A stretch of 59,334 nt of DNA, taken from Domibacillus sp. PGB-M46. GTDB lineage: Bacteria > Bacillota > Bacilli > Bacillales > Domibacillaceae. Location of the stretch: positions 1-59,334 of the forward strand of contig NZ_JAKGCR010000026.1 in assembly GCF_022668875.1 (NCBI RefSeq). The letters run 5' to 3'. The position numbers and the translations under genes are program-made. The notes beneath the pieces were generated by a model. That model worked only from the letters and a program-made list of their open reading frames with translations. It searched no databases and had not been told where the DNA came from. Shown one piece after another: positions 8,656 to 18,019 of the stretch (the first letter of the stretch is position 1; each line of letters opens with the position of its first letter).

Positions 8656-9360
8656 CTAACGCTGGGCAGCATCGTCATCTCTTCTTTGATCAATATACAA
8701 AGAACCATCCTGCTGCACCTCTGCATAGAAAACGCCTGAAAGAGATTGAATATTCATTTTCTGTAATTGCTGGTCCAGCCATTGCTGATCCAATTTTAAC
8801 TTTTCGAGGTTCCGGCTATTCACTACTCCATCTGTTATGATGGCTGCAGGCATTGGAAAAGCATACTGAGCTTCCGGTATATTGAGATCTTTTTTAGTGG
8901 CTGGCTGTTTTGTTTCTTTCTTCATTACAGAAAGGCTCCCATCTGTTTCAAAAATCGCATAGTCCACATCCGATACGGCAAAAACATCCTTTTTCCGTAA
9001 TAAAGAACTTAATGTTTCCATATCTACCCGGACTTTGCGCAGGGCACTTTCCATGATTTTTCCGTTCTTGATCAAAATAACCGGCTGCCCCGTCATGATC
9101 TTGCGAATCTTTTTAGACTTGATATCCAAATATCCAAGCAAAACCGTAAACGCACTCCAGCTCGCCAAAGCGATCAGTCCATCAACCACCCTAATTGCAG
9201 GATCTGTTGCCAGAGAAGCACCGAGCGTTCCAAGAACAATGGCTGAAATAAAGTTCACGAAGGTCATTTGGGCAATCTCTTTTCTTCCCATAATTCTTGT
9301 TAATACTAGTAAAACGATAAAGGATAACGTAAGCCTCAGCAGTAATTCTGGAATTGGCAT
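8656..9360 (-). CDS. DUF421 membrane protein (YetF/YcaP family)
   Basis: A 234-residue protein. Three membrane helices in the first 85 residues include the family signature RIMGRKEIAQMT near 22-33, and a cytoplasmic DUF421 domain follows (ILIKNGKIMESALRKVR, then DVDYAIFETDGSLSVMKK). Bacillus genomes carry several paralogs, some needed in spores or germination; the molecular function is unclear. AAAGGAG stands 11 bases before the ATG. Single gene. Confidence 0.9.
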   Translation of the reverse strand: MPIPELLLRLTLSFIVLLVLTRIMGRKEIAQMTFVNFISAIVLGTLGASLATDPAIRVVDGLIALASWSAFTVLLGYLDIKSKKIRKIMTGQPVILIKNGKIMESALRKVRVDMETLSSLLRKKDVFAVSDVDYAIFETDGSLSVMKKETKQPATKKDLNIPEAQYAFPMPAAIITDGVVNSRNLEKLKLDQQWLDQQLQKMNIQSLSGVFYAEVQQDGSLYIDQRRDDDAAQR

Positions 9361-9640
9361 AGTTAAGGATACTCCTTTCTCTAAAAAAGCTTCTTATTGG
9401 ATCGTATCTGTTTGGATTCATAAGTATAATACGGGAGCTTAAGATGTACTTTTTGGATTGGCCAGCTTGATACAAGCTAGAGATTCTTTTCTTGAGGCTG
9501 GCTTCTTTTCTCTTTTGCCAATTTCTGTTTCTTGTTATCATCGCCATACTTTTTGATATATAAACGAAAGCCGAAGTGTATACAGTCAGCTATCGCAAGC
9601 AGTATCATCTTCTTTATCACGAAGAAGCGATGATAAAAAA

Positions 9641-9674
9641 AGCCGGGCTGAAGATTTTACTCTTCAGCCCGGCT
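9641..9674 (-). terminator. Strong terminator downstream of glycerate kinase
   Basis: Perfect 14-base arms (AGCCGGGCTGAAGA) with a 6-base loop; on the minus strand TTTTTT follows. It lies about 95 bases past the glycerate kinase stop. Confidence 0.85.
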
Positions 9675-9767
9675 TCTGTTGCCTGTTCTTCTTGTATGCC
9701 TGTCTACATTAAATTACACATATACATGCAGCTAACTACGTTCGCAATTTATGGAATAAACTGTTGA

Positions 9768-10922
9768 TCAGCAACTTTTCATGGAAAATGACTGTACTGC
9801 CTTCATAGATGCCGCAATGTTCCTAGATGTTTTTTCCATATAGTGTGCTGCATGTTCAAATGCATCAGGAAGCGTGATTACCCCTGGGACAATGCTGAAC
9901 AGGGCGTCAATTCCGTGCTCAAACACCACGTCGCTGTCTGGAGACACAGATCCCGCAATGCCAATGACAGGCACACCATATTTTTTCGCCGCTCTGGCCA
10001 CACCGATCGGCGTTTTCCCGTAAATCGTCTGGCTGTCGATCCGTCCTTCACCAGTAATTACAAGATCAGCATCTTTAACTGCTTCTTCAAAATTCATCGC
10101 TTCTAGCACAATGTCAATTCCTCTTTTCAAGTCCGCGTTTAAGAAAGCGAGCAGGCCTGCTCCGAGACCGCCTGCTGCACCGGCGCCTTTTATATCACGG
10201 AATGACGTGCCAAGCGCTTCTTCTGCCACATCCGCAAAATGGGACAAGTTTTGATCAAGCAAGTGGACCATCTCTGCTGTCGCTCCTTTTTGCGGGCCAA
10301 AAATGGCAGAAGCCCCTCTTGGTCCTGTTAATGGGTTATCCACGTCGCAGGCCACTTCAATGTGAACCTCTTTTAATCTGGCATCCAGTTTGCTCAAGTC
10401 AATTGTTACAATCTGCGAAAGCGAACCGCCTCCAGGGCCGATATCCTTTCCTTCTTCATTCAGAAATTTTCCGCCGAGGGCCTGCACCATTCCCGCTCCC
10501 CCATCGTTTGTGGCGCTTCCGCCAATCCCTATGATGATATGCTTTACGCCTAAATCAAGGGCAGCTAATATTAATTCACCTGTTCCTCTTGTAGAAGTAA
10601 CGAGCGGATTTCTGTCTTCAACAGGGACAAGATGCAAACCCGAGGCAGCAGCCATTTCGATAACAGCTGTTTCCCCGTCTCCCATTAATCCAAAAAATGC
10701 ATTTACTGGCTTTCCAAGCGGTCCTGTTACCAGCCGCTCCTCAATCGTGCCATTTGTGGCATCGACTAGTGACTGAACAGTGCCCTCGCCGCCATCTGCC
10801 ATTGGCTTTTTCTCATACACGGCATTTGGAAAAACAGATTTGAAGCCCTTCTCAATTGCATTGGCAGCTTCCAAAGCTGATACACTTTCTTTAAAAGAAT
10901 CGGGGGCGATTACAATTTTCAT
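9768..10922 (-). CDS. glxK: Glycerate kinase (GlxK/GarK family)
   Basis: A 384-residue glycerate 2-kinase of the GarK/GlxK family, which phosphorylates D-glycerate with ATP to feed lower glycolysis. Family features are the start MKIVIAPDSFKESVSALEAA, the GGEGT loop near 46, the Gly-rich IIGIGGSATNDGGAGMVQAL segment near 130, GAGAAGGLGAGLLAF and VITGEGRIDSQTIYGKTP. The length is normal. It is the last gene of a leftward cluster CdaR - GntP - kinase, 120 bases after the permease with a hairpin between, so readthrough may be partial. The context predicts uptake and use of glycerate or a related acid under CdaR control. Confidence 0.93.
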   Translation of the reverse strand: MKIVIAPDSFKESVSALEAANAIEKGFKSVFPNAVYEKKPMADGGEGTVQSLVDATNGTIEERLVTGPLGKPVNAFFGLMGDGETAVIEMAAASGLHLVPVEDRNPLVTSTRGTGELILAALDLGVKHIIIGIGGSATNDGGAGMVQALGGKFLNEEGKDIGPGGGSLSQIVTIDLSKLDARLKEVHIEVACDVDNPLTGPRGASAIFGPQKGATAEMVHLLDQNLSHFADVAEEALGTSFRDIKGAGAAGGLGAGLLAFLNADLKRGIDIVLEAMNFEEAVKDADLVITGEGRIDSQTIYGKTPIGVARAAKKYGVPVIGIAGSVSPDSDVVFEHGIDALFSIVPGVITLPDAFEHAAHYMEKTSRNIAASMKAVQSFSMKSC

Positions 10923-10960
10923 TTTTCTCCATCTCCCTTTTTAAGTGAGAATCTTGTAAA

Positions 10961-10991
10961 AGGCTGGGTAAAATGACTGCAAAGCCAGCCT
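10961..10991 (-). terminator. Weak intercistronic hairpin
   Basis: The arms AGGCTGG and CCAGCCT flank a 17-base loop; TTTT follows on the minus strand. It lies between the permease and kinase genes and may lower kinase expression relative to the permease. Confidence 0.5.
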
Positions 10992-11042
10992 GCCTTAAGC
11001 TTCTTTCCCGCTTATTTAGTCTTATTTTATGAACAAGCACGT

Positions 11043-12311
11043 TTATCCAAAAAGCTTAAAGACTCCAAATACAAGAGTAGAAATAACAGCAAGCGTTAGT
11101 CCAACCAATGACTCATACGGCATTAATTTCAAGCGCTCTTTAATGTCCATATTCACACTGCCGGCTGTAGCATGGAAAAAGCTTCCGTGCGGCAGGTGGT
11201 CAAGGACTGTAGCTCCCGCATGAATCATCGCCGCGCCCGCCAATGCTGAAACACCTAACCCTAAAATCGTGCTGCTGAAAACAGTGCTTGCTACTGCTGT
11301 TCCCGCTGTGGTAGAAGCTGTGGCAGCTGACATAAAAATACCGGAGACTGGTGCTAATAAATAAGCGGGCAGACCGGATGAGCCCAGTGCATTGATGACT
11401 ACATCTTTCAGTGCAGAATTGGCAATGATGCCGGCTAATGTGCCCGTGCCGAGCAGCATAATGGCTACGCCGGACATTTTGTTCAAGCCGGAAATGGCAT
11501 AATCATTGATTTTCTTCGTCTTTTTCATCGCGATGGCACCAATGATTCCTCCCACTGGAAGAGCCACCATAGGATCGATGTTAATATTAAATAACGGCCG
11601 CAAAGCAAGCAAAACAATCGTAACGAGCGGCGCAATCAAGGCGGTCAGGAATAAAGGATGCTGCGTTTGATCGGTTGCTTCAATATCCTGTCCTACTACG
11701 GCTGAGCCTTTCTGAATCAGTTTTTTCGCAAAGAAATACGTAACAGCGAGCCCGAAGACGGCCGGGATGATTCCAGCAGCCATAATAGAGGTAAGCGGTA
11801 CGCCGAATGCATCAGAAGCTGCGATCGCGTTAGGGTTCGGCGACATAATATTTCCGGCTTTACCGCCGCCGATCATCGCCAGCAAAATAGCTGACTTTGA
11901 AAATTTGGCACGTTTGGCAATGGCCAGCGCAATAGGAGATACGGTAATAACAGCTACATCAATAAAAACTCCAACCGCTGTTAGAATCATTGTGGCAATG
12001 GATAGTGCCAGCAGCGCCCGTGCTTCCCCAAGTTTTTTCACAATGGTTTCTGCAATGGATGAAGCAGCCCCAGATTCAATCAGGACACCGGCCAGAATAC
12101 CGGCAGCCATAATTCTCAGTACTGCTGGAATGATGTCTTTCGCACCCTGCATCATTAAAGCAACAGTATTGGTAATGTCTACACCGCCAATCAACCCGCC
12201 GATTAAAGCTCCGGCCACCATCCCATACGCAGGCGGCACTTTTTTTAAGATTAAGATAATGGCAATAGCCAGGGCACTCAGGGCACCTAAAGCGCTTACA
12301 GTAACATCCAT
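11043..12311 (-). CDS. GntP-family gluconate/glycerate-type permease
   Basis: A 422-residue integral membrane protein of the GntP family, proton symporters for gluconate and related hydroxy acids. It has 12-14 hydrophobic segments and conserved runs such as MSPNPNAIAASDAFGVPL (near 160) and IHAGATVLDHLPHGSFFHAT (near 375). The start at 12311 is preferred: GGGAGGAAACAAC precedes it, while the ATG five codons up overlaps that site. Sitting between a CdaR-type regulator and glycerate kinase, its likely substrate is glycerate. The upstream gap holds a CdaR-type palindrome and a cre-like site. Confidence 0.9.
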   Translation of the reverse strand: MDVTVSALGALSALAIAIILILKKVPPAYGMVAGALIGGLIGGVDITNTVALMMQGAKDIIPAVLRIMAAGILAGVLIESGAASSIAETIVKKLGEARALLALSIATMILTAVGVFIDVAVITVSPIALAIAKRAKFSKSAILLAMIGGGKAGNIMSPNPNAIAASDAFGVPLTSIMAAGIIPAVFGLAVTYFFAKKLIQKGSAVVGQDIEATDQTQHPLFLTALIAPLVTIVLLALRPLFNINIDPMVALPVGGIIGAIAMKKTKKINDYAISGLNKMSGVAIMLLGTGTLAGIIANSALKDVVINALGSSGLPAYLLAPVSGIFMSAATASTTAGTAVASTVFSSTILGLGVSALAGAAMIHAGATVLDHLPHGSFFHATAGSVNMDIKERLKLMPYESLVGLTLAVISTLVFGVFKLFG

Positions 12312-12351
12312 GTTGTTTCCTCCCATGATGATTGTTTTGTTATGTCCTGAT

Positions 12352-12365
12352 TGTAAGCGTTTGCT
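12352..12365 (-). promoter_or_regulatory. Possible cre (CcpA) site before gntP-type gene
   Basis: The minus strand reads AGCAAACGCTTACA, one base from the Bacillus cre pattern TGNAANCGNTNNCA. It lies 41 bases before the permease start and would fit carbon catabolite repression of a secondary carbon source. Only the sequence match supports it. Confidence 0.5.
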
Positions 12366-12420
12366 AACGTAATTACATTGTGAAAGACAATAAAATGTTT
12401 TTCAAAAAAACGCTTACTTA

Positions 12421-12436
12421 TTGTGCGTATGCACAA
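12421..12436. promoter_or_regulatory. Candidate CdaR operator
   Basis: The imperfect palindrome TTGTGCGTATGCACAA lies directly after the cdaR stop codon and about 110 bases before the permease start. Extended half-sites read TTATTGTGC and GCACAATTA. The same half-site, GCACAATAA, occurs before cdaR itself (13608-13618). Placement in front of the permease and of the regulator suggests a CdaR binding site; this is inference. Confidence 0.55.
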
Positions 12437-13555
12437 TTAGCGGATGTCGTGCAGCAGCTTTGCCATGTATAATTCCATTAAGTCTTTTACATTCCGCGGA
12501 TCTTTGTTTGTTAAATCCGTAATTTTATCCAGACGGTACCTTAGCGTGTTTCGATGGATAAACAGGCTCTCGGCAATTTTGTTTAATTCTCCGCCCTCTT
12601 TTATGTAAGCTTCTAATGTATGAACCAGTTCCCCCTTCTGCCCTTGATCCAACAGTACATCGTAGAAGGAAAAGGAGTTGTGGCCCTGTTCTTCCTGAGC
12701 CAGTTTTGCCAGCATGATTTCTAACCGGTAATCTTCGTAACAGTGGAAGTTTGCTTCGGGCTGAAGCTTACTTCCTGCCAGAATGGCTCCTTTAGCCTGC
12801 TGAAATGAGGTTTTTAATGCTTTTATCGTTTTGGCAGTACTGCCGCTTCCAATCCAAACTTTTGGGCCTGAGGCTTTCTGGAACCTTTTTAACAACGGCG
12901 TTAACTCTCTATTGGTTTCTTGTCCATCGTCTTTTTTAAGCACAACGATCTCGTTATTAAAGGTCACGCCTATTAAGTCCGCTTTACCGATTTCATATTG
13001 GATTGACCTCACAAATGCTTGGATGGAGGCTTCTGTATAGCCCGGCTGCTGCAAAACGATAGCTCTTCTTGGCTGATCTAAATCAATCCCGAGAATGCCG
13101 GCACGTTCTTTTATCCATTCTTCATTCAAACCTTCTTCTGCTATAATCTGATTCACAATTTCACTCTGCAGCCTTTGCTTCCACTGCACTCTCTCAAGTA
13201 AAAAAGACTGTTCCAATACAAGTTCGGCTGCCATTTTTACAAGCTGTGCATAATTTCGAATTTGATCGGGCTCTCCGGTAATGCCTATAACTCCAACAAT
13301 CTGGTTGTTAAAGCGGATAGGCAAATTGATGCCAGGTTTTGATCCTTTCATTCCCGCTGCCTTGGTTTTGTCTATTTCCACACTTTCTCCGTGTTGAAGG
13401 ACGAGAAGAGCACCATCGTGGAGCTGGTTAATTCTTTCACTGTCTCCTGACCCTAAAATAACTCCTTCATGATTCATCACATTAATATTTTTATTTAAAA
13501 TTTTCATCGTCCGCTCAACGATTTCCTGAGCAAGTTCAGATGTTAAAAATGGCAT
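12437..13555 (-). CDS. cdaR: CdaR-type sugar-diacid/glycerate regulator
   Basis: A 372-residue transcription factor of the CdaR (SdaR) family. The N-terminal sugar-diacid recognition domain (1 to about 130) has SELAQEIVERTMKILNKNIN and GINLPIRFNNQIVGVIGITG. A central GGDEF-like region follows, and the C-terminal PucR-type helix-turn-helix, IAESLFIHRNTLRYRLDKI, lies at about 327-345. Members activate genes for glucarate, galactarate or glycerate use. It is first in the leftward cluster with the permease and glycerate kinase, so it most likely controls them. A shared GCACAATAA half-site before cdaR suggests autoregulation. A damaged copy of the same N-terminal domain lies at 22758-22910. Confidence 0.9.
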   Translation of the reverse strand: MPFLTSELAQEIVERTMKILNKNINVMNHEGVILGSGDSERINQLHDGALLVLQHGESVEIDKTKAAGMKGSKPGINLPIRFNNQIVGVIGITGEPDQIRNYAQLVKMAAELVLEQSFLLERVQWKQRLQSEIVNQIIAEEGLNEEWIKERAGILGIDLDQPRRAIVLQQPGYTEASIQAFVRSIQYEIGKADLIGVTFNNEIVVLKKDDGQETNRELTPLLKRFQKASGPKVWIGSGSTAKTIKALKTSFQQAKGAILAGSKLQPEANFHCYEDYRLEIMLAKLAQEEQGHNSFSFYDVLLDQGQKGELVHTLEAYIKEGGELNKIAESLFIHRNTLRYRLDKITDLTNKDPRNVKDLMELYMAKLLHDIR

Positions 13556-14026
13556 GCTGTTTTTCCGCCTCTCTTACGCCGTTTCTTCTTAATTTATCAT
13601 AGTAAAAATGCACAATAAATAAAGAGGCTGGATTACAACAGAGCCGTTTTTCGTTTTTACATCATTTTAGCGCCTGCTTTTGTAATTTCTCGCAGCCAAG
13701 TCAACATAAAAAATCATCAAACCTTGGTGGTTTAAGGTTTAACGCTTTTTTCGAAAAGAAGATTGTATCTTGCCACTTACGAAATCGAAAAAAATGTATG
13801 TACGAAACAGCTTTAAAGACAAGCAGTCTTATTATTTTTCACAAACAATAACAAACGTGTTTTCGTTACTTTTTAACTGGTGCCGTTTCCACTTTGCTTC
13901 AGTAATTCTTGCGTTTTTGTTTAATTTCCCCTCCATACCCTAAAGAATAATCAAACAACCTTTTTTAATTCTTTTTACTTTCAAAATATAATAACTGATT
14001 CTTTTGAATCAATCTTTTGCAAAACA
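13556..14026. other. Intergenic, no gene seen
   Basis: Holds the GCACAATAA half-site (13608-13618) and a short inverted repeat near 13723-13743 (AAACCTT and AAGGTTT with an 8-base spacer) followed by TTTTTT, possibly an old terminator. No coding sequence with a ribosome site was found. Confidence 0.5.
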
Positions 14027-14051
14027 GTTTTATAGAGAAACAGGCGGGTAA
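14027..14051 (+). promoter_or_regulatory. SigB-type promoter for KGG gene
   Basis: GTTTTA (14027-14032), 13 bases, GGGTAA (14046-14051). This fits the general-stress SigB pattern GTTTWW-N13-15-GGGWAW. B. subtilis gsiB, a KGG-type gene, is a classic SigB target, so family knowledge agrees. Confidence 0.7.
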
Positions 14052-14103
14052 CATACATACTGTACACCACAAAAAATTTGCATTTACCGAGGAGGAATTT
14101 TTA

Positions 14104-14310
14104 ATGGCTAACAACAATGATAAAATGAGTCGTGAAGAAGCAGGACGCAAAGGCGGAGAAGCTACTGCAAAAAACCATGATAAAGAATTCTACCAGGAAA
14201 TCGGCAAAAAAGGTGGAGAAGCCACTGCTGAAAATCATGATAAAGAATTTTATCAGGAGATCGGTGAAAAAGGCGGAGAAGCTCGCGGTAAGCAGCGCAG
14301 TGATGATTAA
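14104..14310 (+). CDS. KGG-repeat general stress protein (GsiB-like)
   Basis: A 68-residue, very hydrophilic protein made of three KGG modules: AGRKGGEATAKNHDKEFYQE, GKKGGEATAENHDKEFYQEI and a shorter GEKGGEARGKQ. The repeats are nearly identical, as in GsiB and other LEA-like glucose-starvation/stress proteins thought to protect under desiccation and stress. GAGGAGGA stands before the ATG at 14104; the frame is open further up but lies in the promoter region. A SigB-type promoter is 53 bases upstream and a terminator 57 bases downstream, so this is a single-gene stress unit. B. subtilis GsiB is about twice as long. Confidence 0.88.
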   Translation: MANNNDKMSREEAGRKGGEATAKNHDKEFYQEIGKKGGEATAENHDKEFYQEIGEKGGEARGKQRSDD

Positions 14311-14367
14311 TTAATTGGATTAGCATGAACATATGAAGGCGGAATAAGAACCGTCGCTGATCATTTA

Positions 14368-14395
14368 AAAAGGGAGTGCTTTGGCATTCCCTTTT
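14368..14395 (+). terminator. Terminator after KGG gene
   Basis: The arms AAAAGGGAGTGC and GCATTCCCTTTT flank a 4-base loop, followed by CACTTTTTC. Confidence 0.8.
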
Positions 14396-14655
14396 CACTT
14401 TTTCATTTAGCATATTTACAAAAACTTATTTAGGTATAAGCAGCCCTTCTATTCTCCATAATAATTGAGAAAGATAAGTCATTATTGAAAATCTGTGTTT
14501 TTATTTTCAAAACCATATTTATCAGCCGTCGCAGCAACCTTCAGCTGTATTTCCTTTGATAACATTTGTCTCATCATTTTGTGTCTGCGCTCACGGCCCC
14601 ACTTTTCTTAAACATGTTGACTAAAAGGAAAAGGAATTTAATTCATGCATTTCCC
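14396..14655. other. Intergenic, nothing seen
   Basis: No gene or strong signal was found between the KGG terminator and the ahpC promoter. Confidence 0.5.
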
Positions 14656-14684
14656 TTGACAAGAAAACAAGTCCTATATAATAA
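14656..14684 (+). promoter_or_regulatory. SigA promoter of ahpCF
   Basis: A consensus -35 TTGACA (14656-14661) is followed by the A/T-rich -10 region TATAATAA (14677-14684). The spacing is 15-17 bases depending on which hexamer is used. Confidence 0.7.
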
Positions 14685-14695
14685 TTAATGTCGAA

Positions 14696-14710
14696 TTAGA
14701 ATTATTATAG
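14696..14710 (+). promoter_or_regulatory. PerR box upstream of ahpC
   Basis: TTAGAATTATTATAG matches the PerR box TTATAATNATTATAA at 13 of 14 defined positions apart from one central and one end base. It lies just after the -10, where a repressor would block transcription. AhpCF is a classical PerR (peroxide-sensing Fur-like) target in Bacillus. Confidence 0.75.
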
Positions 14711-14788
14711 TTACTTGCAGCAGTCACGGTTTTGATTGCGCAGGCTGGCTATAATACCTACAACCAACTACATAGGAGGAATTTTATT

Positions 14789-15352
14789 ATGTCCCTAATC
14801 GGAAAAGAAGTACTGCCATTCTCAGCAAAAGCATTCCACAACGGTGAGTTCATCGATGTTTCAGAACAAAACTTTAAAGGTCAATGGAGTGTTGTTTGCT
14901 TCTACCCTGCAGATTTCACATTCGTATGCCCTACTGAGTTAGAAGATCTTCAAAACGAATATGCAACACTTAAAGATCTTGGCGTGGAAGTATACTCTGT
15001 TTCGACTGATACACACTTCACACACAAAGCATGGCACGACCATTCAGAAGCGATTGGCAAAATCGAATACATTATGATCGGTGACCCTTCACAAAAAATC
15101 TCTCGTAACTTCGACGTACTAAACGAAGAAGAAGGTCTTGCTGACCGCGGTACGTTCATCATCGATCCAGATGGCGTTATCCAAACTGTTGAAATCAACG
15201 CAGGCGGTATCGGCCGTGATGCAAGCACAATCGTAAACAAAATCAAAGCAGCACAATACGTTCGCAACAATCCAGGTGAAGTTTGCCCGGCTAAATGGCA
15301 GGAAGGTGCTGCAACACTTAAGCCAAGCCTTGACCTTGTAGGCAAAATTTAA
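14789..15352 (+). CDS. ahpC: Alkyl hydroperoxide reductase AhpC (peroxiredoxin)
   Basis: A 187-residue typical 2-Cys peroxiredoxin that reduces hydrogen peroxide and organic peroxides. Peroxidatic Cys47 lies in DFTFVCPTE and resolving Cys166 in GEVCPAKW. Length and sequence are normal for Bacillus AhpC. The start at 14789 is set by TAGGAGGA; the frame extends 19 codons up without support. It is followed after 12 bases by ahpF, its reductase. A SigA promoter and a PerR box precede it. Codon use looks optimised, as expected of an abundant protein. Confidence 0.97.
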   Translation: MSLIGKEVLPFSAKAFHNGEFIDVSEQNFKGQWSVVCFYPADFTFVCPTELEDLQNEYATLKDLGVEVYSVSTDTHFTHKAWHDHSEAIGKIEYIMIGDPSQKISRNFDVLNEEEGLADRGTFIIDPDGVIQTVEINAGGIGRDASTIVNKIKAAQYVRNNPGEVCPAKWQEGAATLKPSLDLVGKI

Positions 15353-15364
15353 GGAGTTTAACTA

Positions 15365-16894
15365 ATGATACTAGATGCAGATATCAAAGCACAATTAGCC
15401 CAATATCTTGAAATGATGGAGGGCGATGTGCTTCTAAAAGTGAGCGCAGGATCCGATGAAGTATCAAAGGATATGCTGGCACTCGTGGATGAATTGGCCA
15501 CTATGTCTTCTCGCATTAAAGTAGAGAAAACAGAATTGCCAAAAACGCCAAGCTTTAGTGTCAACCGTATCGGCGAAGATACTGGTGTCACTTTTGCTGG
15601 TATCCCGCTGGGCCACGAATTTACGTCGCTGGTACTGGCTCTCCTTCAAGTGAGCGGAAGAGCGCCAAAAGTCGACCAAAGTGTCATTGACCAAGTGAAA
15701 AACATTACAGGTGAATATCATTTTGAATCATACATCAGTTTAACTTGCCACAACTGCCCTGATGTTGTACAAGCCCTGAACCTGATGAGTATTCTAAACC
15801 CTGGTATTTCACATACGATGATCGATGGAGCAGCGTTCAAGGATGAAGTGGAAAGCAGGGGCATCATGGCAGTACCGACTGTGTTCCTAAATGGGGAATC
15901 TTTCGGCAGCGGCCGTATGACTCTTGAAGAAATCCTTGCCAAAATGGGGAGCGCTCCGGATGCATCAGAATTTGCGGACAAAGAGCCATTCGATGTGCTT
16001 GTTGTCGGCGGCGGACCGGCTGGTGCAAGTGCAGCTGTTTACGCAGCACGTAAAGGCATTCGTACCGGTCTTGTTGCTGAACGCTTTGGCGGCCAGATTA
16101 TGGACACAATGGGTATCGAAAACTTTATCAGTGTAAAATACACAGAAGGTCCCAAGCTTGCTGCAAGCCTGGAAGAACATGTGAAAGAATATGACATTGA
16201 TGTTATGAACTTACAGCGTGCCAAGCGGCTAGAAAAGAAAGACCTAGTCGAGCTTGAACTCGAAAATGGTGCGGTTCTAAAAAGTAAAACGGTTATCCTT
16301 TCAACGGGTGCCCGCTGGCGCAATGTTGGCGTACCAGGCGAAGCGGAGTTCAAGAACAAAGGTGTCGCATACTGCCCTCACTGTGACGGCCCGCTGTTTG
16401 TTGGAAAACACGTAGCTGTCATAGGCGGCGGTAACTCAGGTATTGAGGCAGCCATTGACCTGGCAGGTATCGTGAAGCATGTAACGGTTCTTGAATTTAT
16501 GCCAGAGCTGAAGGCTGATACTGTACTTCAAGATCGTCTGTACAGCCTGCCTAACGTCACTGTTCTCAAGAACGTGCAAACAAAAGAAATTACTGGTACT
16601 GACAAAGTGAACGGTATTTCTTACATCGACCGTGAAACGGAAGAAGTTCACCACATTGACCTAGAAGGTGTATTCGTTCAGATCGGACTTGTACCGAACA
16701 CTGACTGGTTAGGTGAAACGATTGAACGTACCCGCATGGGTGAAATCGTAGTCGATAAGCACGGCGCAACAAACATCCCTGGTGTATTTGCTGCAGGCGA
16801 CTGCACAGACAGCGCATATAAGCAAATCATCATTTCAATGGGATCAGGTGCAACTGCTGCCCTGGGCGCATTCGATTACCTTATTCGAAATTAA
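15365..16894 (+). CDS. ahpF: Alkyl hydroperoxide reductase subunit F
   Basis: A 509-residue NADH-dependent flavoprotein that recharges AhpC. Order: tandem thioredoxin-fold N-terminal domain with redox CHNC (Cys128, Cys131); FAD-binding GGGPAG near 215-220; the CPHC disulfide (337-340) of the thioredoxin-reductase-like module; NAD-binding GGGNSG near 354-359; and the C-terminal FAD segment [10 protein letters not shown]. Everything needed for electron transfer from NADH to AhpC is present. AAGGAG lies in the 12-base gap after ahpC, so the two genes form one operon, which ends in a strong terminator. Confidence 0.97.
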   Translation: MILDADIKAQLAQYLEMMEGDVLLKVSAGSDEVSKDMLALVDELATMSSRIKVEKTELPKTPSFSVNRIGEDTGVTFAGIPLGHEFTSLVLALLQVSGRAPKVDQSVIDQVKNITGEYHFESYISLTCHNCPDVVQALNLMSILNPGISHTMIDGAAFKDEVESRGIMAVPTVFLNGESFGSGRMTLEEILAKMGSAPDASEFADKEPFDVLVVGGGPAGASAAVYAARKGIRTGLVAERFGGQIMDTMGIENFISVKYTEGPKLAASLEEHVKEYDIDVMNLQRAKRLEKKDLVELELENGAVLKSKTVILSTGARWRNVGVPGEAEFKNKGVAYCPHCDGPLFVGKHVAVIGGGNSGIEAAIDLAGIVKHVTVLEFMPELKADTVLQDRLYSLPNVTVLKNVQTKEITGTDKVNGISYIDRETEEVHHIDLEGVFVQIGLVPNTDWLGETIERTRMGEIVVDKHGATNIPGVFAAGDCTDSAYKQIIISMGSGATAALGAFDYLIRN

Positions 16895-16930
16895 GAAAAG
16901 AAAGAATATGTATCTTTCTTTTCTAACACT

Positions 16931-16974
16931 AAAGCCGCTGTGCTGCCATAAAGCAGTACAGCGGCTTTTTTTTT
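16931..16974 (+). terminator. ahpCF operon terminator
   Basis: A long stem (AAAGCCGCTGT pairing with ACAGCGGCTTT, extended by CTGC and GCAG) is followed by ten T. Confidence 0.92.
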
Positions 16975-17033
16975 TAATGCCCAAGTTTTTTCCTTGTCTG
17001 TCTCCAGTCCCTCGTTCAGCAGCTTACCGCTTA

Positions 17034-17879
17034 TTAAACGCGCTGATCAACTGCGAAATATTTGCTTACCGCTTTTTCAGTTGTTTCCTTGCCGACTCGG
17101 ATCGTTCTGTCTGCATCCCATTCCCAGTATTCCGGTCTGAATAACTCAATGGATACCATTTCGCTGTACCCAATTTCCTTTAAGGTTGACAGAATGACAT
17201 CAAGGTCGATTGCACCTTCTCCCGGCCACACACGATGATGGTCACGCAGCGCCCCTGGCGGCAGGTCTTCACAATCATCAATATGGAAAATAAAGATTTT
17301 GTTTGGATCTGCTTTCTTTAAGTCTTTAATGCTGGATTTCATTGCATGAAAGTGGAAGCAGTCCAGCACGACCCCTATATTTTCACGGTTTGTTTCAGTT
17401 ACAATTTCATAAGCATCGCCAAAGGAATGGACCGAGCATGTTGGATATCCAACAAATTCGAAGGCCAGCTTCACGCCATACGGCTCTGCCAGATCAGCTA
17501 GTTCACGCAGCACGCTTACGGTCTCTTCCTTGATTTGCGATCTTGTGTAGTCACCAATGTCAAAGGTGGGCACCACCACAACTTTTTTACAATTTACTAC
17601 GTCCCCTACTTCGCATAGAAACTGCAGGTCATCTTTAATCTGCTGATATCCTGCTTCGTCCCTGAACGTAATAAACTCTAATGCATTGAAAGCATACGGT
17701 TTCAAATGACTGTTGTCAAAAAAGGCTTTTAAATCGTCAGTAGTGTGCTCCGTTAAATATTCCTTTAATTTATCAAGGCGCACTTCAATATAATCATAGC
17801 CATGCTTCTCGCAAAGCTCTAAGTCTTGCTTAAGTGTTGAATTATGTAGTGTAGTAGCTTCATTAAATGCGATTTTCAT
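17034..17879 (-). CDS. iolI: IolI-like sugar isomerase/epimerase (paralog 1)
   Basis: A 281-residue TIM-barrel protein of the AP-endonuclease-2 fold, strongly like B. subtilis IolI (inosose isomerase, about 278 residues). The metal ligands known for IolI are conserved: Glu141 (AFEFVG), Asp173 (VLDCFHFH), His199 (IFHIDD) and Glu245 (SIELFRPEY). IolI interconverts inosose isomers in myo-inositol breakdown. No other iol genes flank it. It lies 140 bases downstream of a LacI-type regulator in the same direction, probably its controller. A second paralog sits at 56928-57788. The true substrate may be another inositol or a keto-sugar. Confidence 0.88.
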   Translation of the reverse strand: MKIAFNEATTLHNSTLKQDLELCEKHGYDYIEVRLDKLKEYLTEHTTDDLKAFFDNSHLKPYAFNALEFITFRDEAGYQQIKDDLQFLCEVGDVVNCKKVVVVPTFDIGDYTRSQIKEETVSVLRELADLAEPYGVKLAFEFVGYPTCSVHSFGDAYEIVTETNRENIGVVLDCFHFHAMKSSIKDLKKADPNKIFIFHIDDCEDLPPGALRDHHRVWPGEGAIDLDVILSTLKEIGYSEMVSIELFRPEYWEWDADRTIRVGKETTEKAVSKYFAVDQRV

Positions 17880-18019
17880 GATTAATCCCTGCCTTTTTAT
17901 ATTGGTTATTATCCCGTTAAATAGCGTGTATAGATCACTAAGCAGCCGTGTACACCTGCTTTTTCTTTTATGATAAGCCGTTTTTTTATGGGATGTACTT
18001 TTTTAGGTAAAACAGTTCT

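Noticed and set aside
8527-8739. Plus-strand open frames opposite the DUF421 gene end
   Set aside because: They overlap the end of a confident gene on the other strand and have no motif or ribosome site.
9461-9510. Hairpin GCCAGC/GCTGGC as terminator
   Set aside because: Only six pairs with a 30-base loop and no gene ending before it.
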